Shown here: positions 1 through 5,494 of the stretch, in pieces
Layout of the letters: each line of letters begins with the position of its first letter
Position numbering within the stretch: the first letter of the stretch is position 1
Origin: UBA6776 sp964636785
GTDB taxonomy: Bacteria > Bdellovibrionota > Bdellovibrionia > Bdellovibrionales > UBA1609
NCBI GenBank assembly: GCA_964636785.1
Contig: CAZWVK010000147.1
Location: 1-5,819 of the forward strand
Length of the DNA stretch: 5,819 nucleotides
Reading direction: 5' to 3'
The notes under the pieces: generated by a model
Told to the model about the DNA's origin: nothing
Databases searched by the model: none
What the model saw: the letters and a program-made list of their open reading frames with translations, nothing else
Translations under genes and position numbers: made by a program

Positions 1-306
1 GAACTTCCAGATCTCTTAACCGTAAAAGAGGAATATGCGAGCGCTGGACTTCAGCTGATTTTGATTTCCACCGACGATGAAAAAGCCAAACCGGACGCGA
101 TTAAAATTTTAAATGACAATAAAATCGATTTTGAGACCTATTATCGGGGCCCTCAAGGCTATAAAGTTCTTGAAGATATTTACCCAAATTGGAACGGAGC
201 GCTTCCCGCAAGCTTGATTTTGGATCGAAATGGAGATGTTTTAGAGGCTTGGTTCGGCGAAACCACGCGAAAACAGTTCGAAGCGCGCATCAAAAAGTAT
301 CTTTAA
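1..306 (+). CDS. TlpA/ResA-like thioredoxin-fold protein, C-terminal part
   Basis: The frame is open from base 1 to a TAA stop, giving 101 visible residues; the true start lies outside the window. The visible part fits the second half of a thioredoxin fold: a hydrophobic strand (LQLILIS, residues about 18-24) followed by STDD, a helix rich in K and D, the segment GALPASLILDRNGDV (about 66-80) with the characteristic cis-proline before a strand, and a final helix ending EARIKKYL. The pattern xxPxSxxLDRxGxV followed by a G in a second strand is typical of the TlpA/ResA/AhpC-TSA superfamily, usually periplasmic thiol-disulfide proteins. The CxxC active site and any signal peptide would lie upstream and cannot be seen, so redox activity is inferred from the family. 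The protein could also be an atypical member lacking the CxxC pair. It ends 74 bases before rpmG, which has its own promoter, so the two are probably not strictly co-transcribed. Confidence 0.72.
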   Translation, partial: ELPDLLTVKEEYASAGLQLILISTDDEKAKPDAIKILNDNKIDFETYYRGPQGYKVLEDIYPNWNGALPASLILDRNGDVLEAWFGETTRKQFEARIKKYL

Positions 307-328
307 TGTCTTTCCGTCAAGTTTTCGC

Positions 329-357
329 TTGGCGCTAAGGATCATATCCCGTATAAA
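329..357 (+). promoter_or_regulatory. Candidate sigma-70 promoter for rpmG
   Basis: TTGGCG at 329-334 and TATAAA at 352-357 are separated by exactly 17 bases, and the -10 hexamer differs from TATAAT at one position. Transcription would start near 364, leaving a leader of about 17 bases that still contains the strong ribosome-binding site GGAGGAG at 367-373. It lies in the only gap (307-380) between the preceding gene and rpmG. It is a visual match only; no start site is known. Confidence 0.5.
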
Positions 358-380
358 TAGTCCCTCGGAGGAGAAGAGCC

Positions 381-563
381 ATGGCGAAGAAAAAAGGTAA
401 AGTTAGAATCATCACTCTTGAGTGCACTGAGGCTCGTAAAGAAGGAGTGCCTCCTTCTCGCTACACGACTAAGAAAAATTTTCAAAACCAGCCAGAGCGT
501 CTAGAGAAGAAAAAGTACAACCCAAATCTTCGAAGACACACGCTTCACAAAGAAATCAAGTAA
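381..563 (+). CDS. rpmG: 50S ribosomal protein L33
   Basis: This 60-residue basic protein of the large ribosomal subunit is recognised from the family pattern: a short K-rich N-terminus, the strand IITLEC, SRYTTKKN (about 26-33), PERLEKKKYNPNLRRHTLHKEIK at the C-terminus, and normal family length. It has a perfect start context, with GGAGGAG seven bases before ATG. Zinc-binding L33 carries two CxxC pairs; here only one cysteine remains (C15, in LECTEA) and the second pair is replaced (KKYNPNLR), so this is a zinc-independent (C-minus) form with a remnant first cysteine. The next gene begins 10 bases downstream, so rpmG is likely first in a two-gene operon with the MerC-domain gene. The identification is firm. 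Whether the genome also holds a zinc-binding paralogue cannot be seen from here. Confidence 0.95.
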   Translation: MAKKKGKVRIITLECTEARKEGVPPSRYTTKKNFQNQPERLEKKKYNPNLRRHTLHKEIK

Positions 564-573
564 GGTGTTTACA

Positions 574-981
574 ATGGGGCTTTCGGATCAGTCCCAAAGC
601 CAAACACGTGCTGTTTGGATGGATCGACTGGGAATCACTGCATCCGTTGGATGTGCCCTTCATTGCATCTTAACTGGACTTCTCTTTTTAGCCCTCCCTG
701 GTGCCTTCAAAATTTCACATGACGTTTTGACACAAGATTGGATTCACTGGGGATTGGCGCTTTTGGTTGTACCCGTTGCGATTTTTTCCATCGGAAAAGG
801 ATTTAAGCTTCATAAGAAGCGCTCAACTCTCTTCTTTGGAGCTTTGGGAATTGTATTTCTGACGGCAGGGCTTGCTGCTCATCCGCACCCTTCCGAATTC
901 GCTCTCACATTTTTGGGTGGGATTTTTCTAGCGCTCGCACATTTTATCAATCTTAAAAGCTCAATATTCAAAAGTCGCTAG
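574..981 (+). CDS. MerC-domain four-helix membrane protein
   Basis: A 135-residue predicted inner-membrane protein. Four hydrophobic segments lie at roughly 21-43, 57-73, 85-102 and 109-127, separated by short basic or His-containing loops. The first helix carries GCALHC (C27, H30, C31), the cysteine/histidine signature seen in MerC-domain proteins, and the loop between helices 3 and 4 has HPHP (103-106). Family members are annotated from mercury-resistance MerC, but chromosomal copies without other mer genes are common and their role is uncertain; transition-metal binding or transport is an inference from the Cys/His pattern. I chose ATG at 574 over in-frame GTG at 565 because AAGG at 562-565, which overlaps the rpmG stop, is 8 bases before it. 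The gene follows rpmG by 10 bases and should be co-transcribed. Its last 21 bases overlap the end of the convergent gene. No mercury-resistance gene is nearby. Confidence 0.8.
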   Translation: MGLSDQSQSQTRAVWMDRLGITASVGCALHCILTGLLFLALPGAFKISHDVLTQDWIHWGLALLVVPVAIFSIGKGFKLHKKRSTLFFGALGIVFLTAGLAAHPHPSEFALTFLGGIFLALAHFINLKSSIFKSR

Positions 982-1674
982 TACCGGACAATGATCCGAG
1001 AGGCGGCTCCAAGGATAGCCGCGAAGAACCTGAATTTTCTTAATGGATAGTTCTCGAAAATAAAATCGATCCAAACTCACACTGGGAAGAAAGCTTGGAA
1101 AAGTTTTTGGATTGATCGATTCTGCTGGATCCGTCTGAAAGGCATTGATCAGCTCAAGCTCACTTTCAAGAACAGAACACACCCGCCCTCTCCAATCATT
1201 GAAATCACCAGCCACCAAAACCGGCGCACGAGAAGTGAGCTGGTGCTTGATCTGGTGAAGAACATTTTGAATCTGAAGTGCACGGCCCGTTTCGAGCAAA
1301 TCGAGATGAAGACATACGAGTAAGAGCTCTTCTCCATTGATCTGGACTCGCGCCTGCAAAGATCCGCGACGTTCAAACCGATTGGTGGAGATATTTCGGT
1401 TTGCAAAATCAATAATTGGAAAGCGGCTTAAAATTGCGTTTCCATAGTGTCTGCGGGTGCTAAAGTTATTGAGTCCATAAGCCTGATGGTAATTTAACGG
1501 CTTTGAGAGATATTCAAGGTGGCTAATTCCTTCCTCAAGGCCCATCACTTCCTGCAAAAAAACAACATCGGGAGCTAACGCAAGAAGATGCTCGGATAAT
1601 TCTTTTAATACGGATCTTCGCGATAAAAAATTGCGGCCTTTGTGTAAGTTGTAAGTGAGTGCAGTAAATTCCAT
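961..1674 (-). CDS. Endonuclease/exonuclease/phosphatase (EEP) family protein
   Basis: A 237-residue protein with a full set of EEP (DNase I/exonuclease III-like, Mg-dependent phosphodiesterase) motifs: TYNLHKG with N9, LQEV with E42, YGNAILSRFPI (78-87), LVCLHLDL with H123, VAGDFNDW with D157 and N159, LDRFY with D202, and SDHCP with the D227/H228 pair. All expected catalytic residues are present, so an active phosphoester hydrolase is likely. The substrate (DNA, phospholipid or another phosphodiester) cannot be decided from sequence. No signal peptide or membrane segment is visible, which suggests a cytoplasmic protein. I chose ATG at 1674 because it places MEFTALTYN at the usual first strand; an in-frame TTG at 1713 would run translation through the terminator stem. 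No good ribosome-binding site precedes 1674: the nearest GGAGG is about 17 bases away and lies inside the hairpin. The 3' end overlaps the MerC-domain gene tail to tail. Confidence 0.88.
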   Translation of the reverse strand: MEFTALTYNLHKGRNFLSRRSVLKELSEHLLALAPDVVFLQEVMGLEEGISHLEYLSKPLNYHQAYGLNNFSTRRHYGNAILSRFPIIDFANRNISTNRFERRGSLQARVQINGEELLLVCLHLDLLETGRALQIQNVLHQIKHQLTSRAPVLVAGDFNDWRGRVCSVLESELELINAFQTDPAESINPKTFPSFLPSVSLDRFYFRELSIKKIQVLRGYPWSRLSDHCPVLATFEY

Positions 1675-1676
1675 AT

Positions 1677-1704
1677 AAAAAGGGAGGATCTCTCCTCCCT
1701 TTTT
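1677..1704 (-). terminator. Strong intrinsic terminator downstream of the protease gene
   Basis: A perfect 12-base inverted repeat (AAAAAGGGAGGA at 1677-1688 and its complement at 1693-1704) encloses a 4-base loop. On the minus strand it reads as an A-run, a 7-pair G/C-rich stem and a T5 run, the classic Rho-independent layout, ending 31 bases after the protease stop codon. It is symmetric and could act on both strands, but the only gene feeding into it is the protease. Its T-run ends two bases before the start codon of the EEP-family gene. Confidence 0.85.
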
Positions 1705-1734
1705 CCAATTCAAGTCGTATTTGCTGATCTGTGA

Positions 1735-3384
1735 CTAAAAGCCAGCTACGCGTCCAAGAACTGTCGCTTCTTGAGCTTTTTGAACAGCTTTCTCTGCATC
1801 CACAAGTCCTGATCCCATTTCGTTGGCATCATTTGGAAAAAGTGGTGTTGCAGTTTCTTTCAAGATCGCACGAACTTGAGCAGGAGTGAGAGAAGGATTC
1901 GCTGCTCGAACAAGAGCCGCCACTCCAGCAACGTGTGGAGAAGCCATTGATGTTCCTTGGAAGCTTGCAAAATCCGATGGAACAACTCCCATGGTGGTCG
2001 CAACTGTTTGTCCTTGGGCGAGAAGATCACGAATTCTTTCACCTGCAGTTTGCTCAATCATAACCACTGGAACAGGAAGTTCAGAACCGTCATCAGTGAT
2101 CGCACCTTGGATAAGACCAGGAGCATTGTTGAAAATCACAACCCCTGCAGCACCTGCCTTAACCGCATTCTGTGCTTTTTCAGCAAATAGGATTTCACCG
2201 CGAGCGATCAATGCCACTTTGCCATTGAGATCTTTTCCAGTGAAATCTTCTGGCTTTCCAAGACCAGCATATACAAGAGACATTCCGTTCACTTTAATGC
2301 TTGCCGAACCTTGGAAGGAATTGCTCTTAAGAACTTCATACCCATTTCCAAAATCCACTTCCACTTCAGAAACTCGGCCTGTTCCGCGCGGAACTGCAGA
2401 CACCACTTCCACTCCAGGACCCACGATATCTAATTCTGGTCCCCACTGAGAGAAGTCCGCTTTTGTTAAATCTGGATTTAAAGCGCCCACTGCCAACGTC
2501 GTGATGTAAGCGGCAGGGAAAGCGACTTGTGCAACACCATTGTTTCCAGAAGCTGCGACAATCATAACTCCAGCAGCTTCAGCAGCATCATATGCTCTTC
2601 GCTCTGCGAATGTCATAAATGGTCCACCAAGTGACATGTTCACAACTTTTACTCCGTTAGATACGGCCCAGTCGACGGCTTGTGCGATTGCAACTGTGCT
2701 GCAACCTAAATTTCCACAAACTTTTGCAGAATAAAGAGTGGCCTCAGGAGCAACACCAACAAGACCGCCGGCCATGCCATCAGCAAGAACAGTTCCGGCC
2801 ACGTGAGTTCCGTGTCCAATTTCATCGCCGTAATCGGTTTGAGGTCCACCCATAAAGCTAACCCCTTTTACAAATCGGCTTGAAATCGCTGGATGAGCTT
2901 CGTCAATTCCAGTGTCAATCACAGCCACTTTAATTCCATCGCCCTTGGTCACATTCCAAGCTTGAGGAGCTTTGACTGCATCGATTCCCCATGGAGTTTC
3001 CATGCTTGAGAAAGTTCTTAATGAGTGAGGAACTTTTGAGAAGGTTCCAAGTGGCTTAGGAGCTGGAAAGAATTTTTCTTCTTCAATTCTTTCGATGCCT
3101 GATGTGTTTTCAAGCTGAGCAAGTCCTGTGCTATCAGCTTCAATCACCAAAGCCTTAACGTTTTCAAGAACATCCACACTTGTTGTGTTGTGTGAAAGGG
3201 TTTGAGCTGTGTGAGAGCTCATGAAGTTCACTCCGCCTTTAAATGACTGAGCCACTTCGTGAAAAGTGCTATCGCTCTTAAAAGTCACCATATAGCGCTT
3301 TGTCGTTCCATAAGCGAACTGTCCGTGTGCCATGAGCGCCCATCCCAGGACCGCAAGCACTGAAAAAATCATCCGTGTTACCAT
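1735..3384 (-). CDS. Secreted subtilisin-family (S8) serine protease with PA domain
   Basis: A 549-residue secreted endopeptidase precursor. A signal peptide spans about 1-22 (basic MVTR, hydrophobic IFSVLAVLGWALMA, cleavage near AHG). An inhibitor-I9-like propeptide runs about 28-108 (YMVTFKS through IERIEEEKFFPAP) and should fold the enzyme and then be cut off. The catalytic domain holds the triad D157 (VAVIDTGID), H191 (GHGTHVAGT) and S479 (GTSMASPHVAG), with oxyanion asparagine N281 (SGNNG). A PA domain (about 370-463, KVALIARG through the AITDDG region) is inserted before the serine motif, an order seen in Vpr-like subtilases. C223 and C228 could form a short disulfide. The chain ends soon after the catalytic domain, with no anchor or sorting domain, so the product is probably a free exoprotease or periplasmic. 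ATG at 3384 is chosen because it starts the signal peptide and lies downstream of a good promoter; the in-frame ATG at 3450 overlaps the -35 element. Confidence 0.93.
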   Translation of the reverse strand: MVTRMIFSVLAVLGWALMAHGQFAYGTTKRYMVTFKSDSTFHEVAQSFKGGVNFMSSHTAQTLSHNTTSVDVLENVKALVIEADSTGLAQLENTSGIERIEEEKFFPAPKPLGTFSKVPHSLRTFSSMETPWGIDAVKAPQAWNVTKGDGIKVAVIDTGIDEAHPAISSRFVKGVSFMGGPQTDYGDEIGHGTHVAGTVLADGMAGGLVGVAPEATLYSAKVCGNLGCSTVAIAQAVDWAVSNGVKVVNMSLGGPFMTFAERRAYDAAEAAGVMIVAASGNNGVAQVAFPAAYITTLAVGALNPDLTKADFSQWGPELDIVGPGVEVVSAVPRGTGRVSEVEVDFGNGYEVLKSNSFQGSASIKVNGMSLVYAGLGKPEDFTGKDLNGKVALIARGEILFAEKAQNAVKAGAAGVVIFNNAPGLIQGAITDDGSELPVPVVMIEQTAGERIRDLLAQGQTVATTMGVVPSDFASFQGTSMASPHVAGVAALVRAANPSLTPAQVRAILKETATPLFPNDANEMGSGLVDAEKAVQKAQEATVLGRVAGF

Positions 3385-3388
3385 CTTT

Positions 3389-3397
3389 CCCCCCCCC
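3389..3397 (-). promoter_or_regulatory. Nine-G tract serving as protease ribosome-binding region
   Basis: On the minus strand nine consecutive G's are followed by AAAG and then the ATG at 3384. No other purine-rich Shine-Dalgarno element lies between the predicted transcription start (~3415) and the ATG, so this tract must provide ribosome pairing if any does. A run of this length is a known type of slippage-prone sequence; changes in length would alter spacing to the start codon. Variation itself is not shown by this single sequence. Confidence 0.6.
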
Positions 3398-3421
3398 TTG
3401 ATTAGGACTTTGGTACAGTTG

Positions 3422-3450
3422 ATTAAAGTGCCTCCGTGAAAAGTTTGCAA
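3422..3450 (-). promoter_or_regulatory. Candidate sigma-70 promoter for the protease gene
   Basis: On the minus strand TTGCAA (3450-3445) and TTTAAT (3427-3422) are 17 bases apart; the -10 element matches TATAAT at five of six positions and the -35 matches TTGACA at four. Transcription would begin near 3415, about 31 bases before the chosen ATG. This supports the ATG at 3384 over the upstream one at 3450. An A/T-rich stretch lies further upstream at 3475-3512. Confidence 0.5.
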
Positions 3451-3459
3451 AGACTTTTG

Positions 3460-3474
3460 GTTCCATAATGGAAC
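3460..3474. promoter_or_regulatory. 15-base palindrome upstream of the protease promoter
   Basis: GTTCCAT and ATGGAAC form perfect 7-base arms around a single central base at 3467. The palindrome sits nine bases upstream of the predicted -35 element, a usual position for an activator or regulator half-site pair. No regulator family is recognised from the sequence. The core CCATAATGG recurs once, at 5549-5557. Operator function is inferred from symmetry and position. Confidence 0.4.
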
Positions 3475-3630
3475 TAGAAATAAAATACTGAAATAAAAAG
3501 GCTTTTTTTTGAACGCGAAGCATTAACGGGAGTCGATGCCCACTGTAAAACTTCTTAGAACACGGAATTTTTTATATTTTATAAAAGCAATACTAATGTC
3601 TGGCTTTTAGGAGCTTTTTTGAGGTGATTT

Positions 3631-4050
3631 TTAAACTTTAAAATTTCGAAAGGCCTTAGGAAGAAGCTCTCCAAGCAGAACTCTTTCTTTAATCCCCTTT
3701 AAATCGGCAAGGTAAATAGGCGTTTCATCTGATGCAAACTCCGCCAAAGCCTGTCTGCATATCCCACAAGGATAAGCCGGAGGATTTTGACTGGTCACCA
3801 CGACCACAAATTCAACAGGCGATGCGCCCAACTCCGCAATTCCGGAATAGAGTGCGCTTCTTTCAGCACAGTTTGTTCCACCAAAGCTCGAATTTTCGAC
3901 ATTGCATCCAATAAATGTTCGTCTTGAGCCTTCGAATTTGATTGCAGATCCAACTTTAAATCGAGAATAAGGTGCGTGGGCACGCTCTCGGGCTTGTTTT
4001 GCTTTTTTAAAGGCGTCTGAAACAGACTTCGACCATTGAGCCATTATCAT
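3631..4050 (-). CDS. cdd: Cytidine deaminase
   Basis: A 139-residue cytoplasmic enzyme of pyrimidine salvage that deaminates cytidine and deoxycytidine to uridine and deoxyuridine. The length matches the small, homotetrameric zinc form. Diagnostic motifs are HAPYSRFKVGSA (25-36), the ribose-binding NVEN (50-53), the zinc and catalytic motif TNCAERSA with ligand C61 and proton-shuttling E63, and PCGICRQ (94-100) with ligands C95 and C98. All key residues are intact. Three in-frame starts are close together (TTG 4056, ATG 4050, ATG 4044); I chose 4050 because AAGG at 4060-4057 is six bases upstream, but 4044 also has a GGTG six bases before it. The gene diverges from folE2 across fewer than 50 bases. 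No clear terminator follows its stop before the protease promoter region. Confidence 0.95.
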   Translation of the reverse strand: MIMAQWSKSVSDAFKKAKQARERAHAPYSRFKVGSAIKFEGSRRTFIGCNVENSSFGGTNCAERSALYSGIAELGASPVEFVVVVTSQNPPAYPCGICRQALAEFASDETPIYLADLKGIKERVLLGELLPKAFRNFKV

Positions 4051-4058
4051 CACCAACC

Positions 4059-4085
4059 TTGCGTCACGGGTCTAACTCGTATAAT
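4059..4085 (+). promoter_or_regulatory. Candidate promoter for folE2
   Basis: A perfect TATAAT (4080-4085) lies 12 bases before the folE2 ATG, with TTGCGT at 4059-4064, giving a short 15-base spacer. A start site at about 4091-4093 would leave a leader of only five to seven bases. The element lies in the narrow gap shared with cdd and partly overlaps the cdd ribosome-binding region on the other strand. Confidence 0.45.
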
Positions 4086-4106
4086 TGTTGTCACTTCATG
4101 AATCAA
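4078..4106 (-). promoter_or_regulatory. Weak candidate promoter for cdd
   Basis: On the minus strand TTGATT (4106-4101) and TATACG (4083-4078) are 17 bases apart, each matching the sigma-70 hexamers at four positions. The -10 region overlaps the folE2 TATAAT on the opposite strand, so the two promoters would compete if both are real. The -35 part lies just inside the folE2 coding start. Confidence 0.25.
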
Positions 4107-4985
4107 CTAACTGATGTGGCTCAATCCTCCTTGTCATCTGAACAATTCCACGGTCCCCTCAACTGGGTCGGCATGGAAAATATTAAGGTGCCACTGGAAG
4201 GACTCACTTCTCAGATTTTACCCGCTGCTGTTTCTGCTTACGTTTCGCTCAGTCGCAAAGATCAGCGCGGAATTCATATGTCGAGAATATATGAGCTTGT
4301 GCAGATTTTGGCAAACCACGCTGTTTCGCAGAACAGAGTCGTTGAAATCTTGGATCAGATGATTGCAACACAAAAAGGCTCTGCCAATGCGGCAAAAATT
4401 TTGATCAAAGCGAGCCCACTTCTTAAAAGAAAAGCGCTGATTTCAGAAAAAACGGGGTTCAAATCCTACCCAGTGCGATGGCTGGCGCAGAAAAAAGCAG
4501 AAAAAGTCAGTCTGTGGCTGGCTGTTTCTGTGGATTACTCAAGCACTTGCCCATGCTCAGCAGCACTCGCCCGAGAAGCCATTGCTAAAGGTTTTGTGAG
4601 TCACTTTTCAAATGGAGAGTTAAACCTTAAAAGCGCAGAAGAGTTTTTATTGAATGAAGAAACTTGGGCGGCATGGCCGCATTCGCAAAGAAGCCAAGCG
4701 AAAGGGTTTTTCAAGCTGAACCTCAATCAACCTTTTCCGGAGATCGAAAGCTTGATTGATGAAATGGAAAAAGCCTTAGGGACTCCCACTCAAACTGCGG
4801 TCAAACGCATTGATGAACAAGAATTTGCAAGGCTGAATGCTCAGAATTTGATGTTTTGTGAGGATGCGGCCCGAAGACTGAAAAGAGCATTTCAGTCTTC
4901 TGATTTTTTAGATTTCAAATTTCAGGTGAGGCATTTTGAGAGTCTTCACTCTCATGATGTCTTTGCAGAATCTCGAAAGTTTTAA
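4098..4985 (+). CDS. folE2: GTP cyclohydrolase IB (FolE2)
   Basis: A 295-residue cytoplasmic enzyme converting GTP to 7,8-dihydroneopterin triphosphate, the first step of folate and other pterin-derived pathways. It belongs to the type IB family, which is unrelated in sequence to FolE. Visible family motifs: WVGMENIKVPL (23-33), RGIHMSR (57-63), STCPCSAALAREAI (149-162) with the active-site cysteine C151, HSQRS (195-199), DEQEFARLNAQ (239-249), EDAARRL (255-261) and HFESLHSHD (279-287). About 43 residues separate CPCS and HSQRS, with acidic and hydrophobic stretches between; I take this as the long-insert subgroup of the family. ATG at 4098 is chosen over TTG 4059, which would place the promoter inside the gene; no Shine-Dalgarno sequence precedes 4098. 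Next in-frame ATG (4173) would cut into a conserved motif. The 3' end shares its stop bases with the convergent HiPIP gene. Confidence 0.93.
   Translation: MNQLTDVAQSSLSSEQFHGPLNWVGMENIKVPLEGLTSQILPAAVSAYVSLSRKDQRGIHMSRIYELVQILANHAVSQNRVVEILDQMIATQKGSANAAKILIKASPLLKRKALISEKTGFKSYPVRWLAQKKAEKVSLWLAVSVDYSSTCPCSAALAREAIAKGFVSHFSNGELNLKSAEEFLLNEETWAAWPHSQRSQAKGFFKLNLNQPFPEIESLIDEMEKALGTPTQTAVKRIDEQEFARLNAQNLMFCEDAARRLKRAFQSSDFLDFKFQVRHFESLHSHDVFAESRKF
4873..4909 (+). other. Terminator-like hairpin inside the end of folE2
   Basis: GAAGACTGAAA (4873-4883) and its exact complement (4890-4900) form an 11-pair stem around a 6-base loop, followed after TGA by six T's (4904-4909). The layout resembles an intrinsic terminator on the plus strand but lies 76 bases before the folE2 stop codon, in codons for the C-terminal RRLKRAFQSSDF segment. 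The stem is only modestly G/C-rich, so strong termination is doubtful. No other terminator is evident between folE2 and the HiPIP gene. Confidence 0.4.
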
Positions 4986-5341
4986 GTTCCGGCTTTCTTC
5001 ACCCAAGTTTGGCACCAAGCTTTGGCCCCAACATACTTTTTCTCACCTTTTGGTGGAATCAACTGACACTTACCCGCGTCTTTTCCAGCGGCCACATAGA
5101 ACTGGCAGTTGTCACAGTACTGATCTTTTCTCTCTGGTTTTTGCCGTTCAGGACACGCCTTTTTATCTTTCACATCGGTGCAGAACTGCGCCACCGTTGT
5201 TGGCTCGCCTGTCTTAAAAATCTCTGATGCTTTAACCGCGGCATCTTTAGCTGCACCTTGCGCAAAAACAAATGCGCTTTTGAAAAAGGATGCGGCACCG
5301 AGAGCGACAGCAGAAGCTCCTAAAAACGATCTTCTATTCAT
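4982..5341 (-). CDS. Tat-exported high-potential iron-sulfur protein (HiPIP)
   Basis: A 119-residue periplasmic electron-transfer protein carrying a [4Fe-4S] cluster. The N-terminus has a twin-arginine signal: NRRSFLG (2-8), then an Ala-rich hydrophobic stretch ending near AFVFAQGA (23-30). Cluster ligands are C76 and C79 (YCDNCQFY), C92 (KCQLIP) and C110 (KAWCQTW). The order and the aromatic residues around CxxC and before the last Cys match the HiPIP family; spacings are C-2-C-12-C-17-C. Two extra cysteines, C54 and C63, lie outside the cluster motif. Export as a folded holoprotein fits the Tat signal. ATG at 5341 is chosen because GGAGG (5351-5347) is five bases upstream and the Tat motif follows at once; a longer in-frame reading to 5425 adds nothing family-like. 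The partner (a cytochrome complex or reductase) is not in the window. The stop codon overlaps that of folE2. Confidence 0.93.
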   Translation of the reverse strand: MNRRSFLGASAVALGAASFFKSAFVFAQGAAKDAAVKASEIFKTGEPTTVAQFCTDVKDKKACPERQKPERKDQYCDNCQFYVAAGKDAGKCQLIPPKGEKKYVGAKAWCQTWVKKAGT

Positions 5342-5370
5342 TTCGGCCTCCATTTCATTTTCTTTTCCAA

Positions 5371-5399
5371 ACTCTAAATGAAAACCAAATGGAAGCCAA
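5371..5399 (-). promoter_or_regulatory. Weak candidate promoter for the HiPIP gene
   Basis: On the minus strand TTGGCT (5399-5394) and TAGAGT (5376-5371) are 17 bases apart, each matching the consensus hexamers at four positions. A start near 5363 would give a leader of about 22 bases carrying the GGAGG ribosome-binding site. The match is weak and other placements further upstream are possible. Confidence 0.28.
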
Positions 5400-5494
5400 T
5401 CGATGACGGGGATGCCCACACTCAATAAGTTCTCCCCACCATAAGTCCAGCTTATATTGGTGTCACAAAGCTCCTAGCTCGGAATTTAAGCAGA

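Noticed and set aside
1003..1022. GCGGCT/AGCCGC hairpin downstream of the MerC-domain gene as its terminator.
   Set aside because: Only six pairs, no U-run directly after it, and it lies inside the coding sequence of the opposing EEP gene where GC-rich codons can explain it.
1886..2449. A 187-codon plus-strand open frame opposite the protease gene.
   Set aside because: It is the antisense shadow of a well-supported protease gene with intact catalytic motifs; its composition is rich in P, S, R and T with no recognisable domain.
3278..3523. A minus-strand frame overlapping the protease start.
   Set aside because: It covers the promoter and signal-peptide region in another frame, has no family features, and conflicts with the better-supported protease start.
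3451..3630. Possible small RNA or terminator between cdd and the protease promoter.
   Set aside because: The stretch is A/T-rich with a TTTTATAAAA palindrome and a direct GCTTTT repeat, but no stable G/C stem followed by a T-run is visible on either strand.
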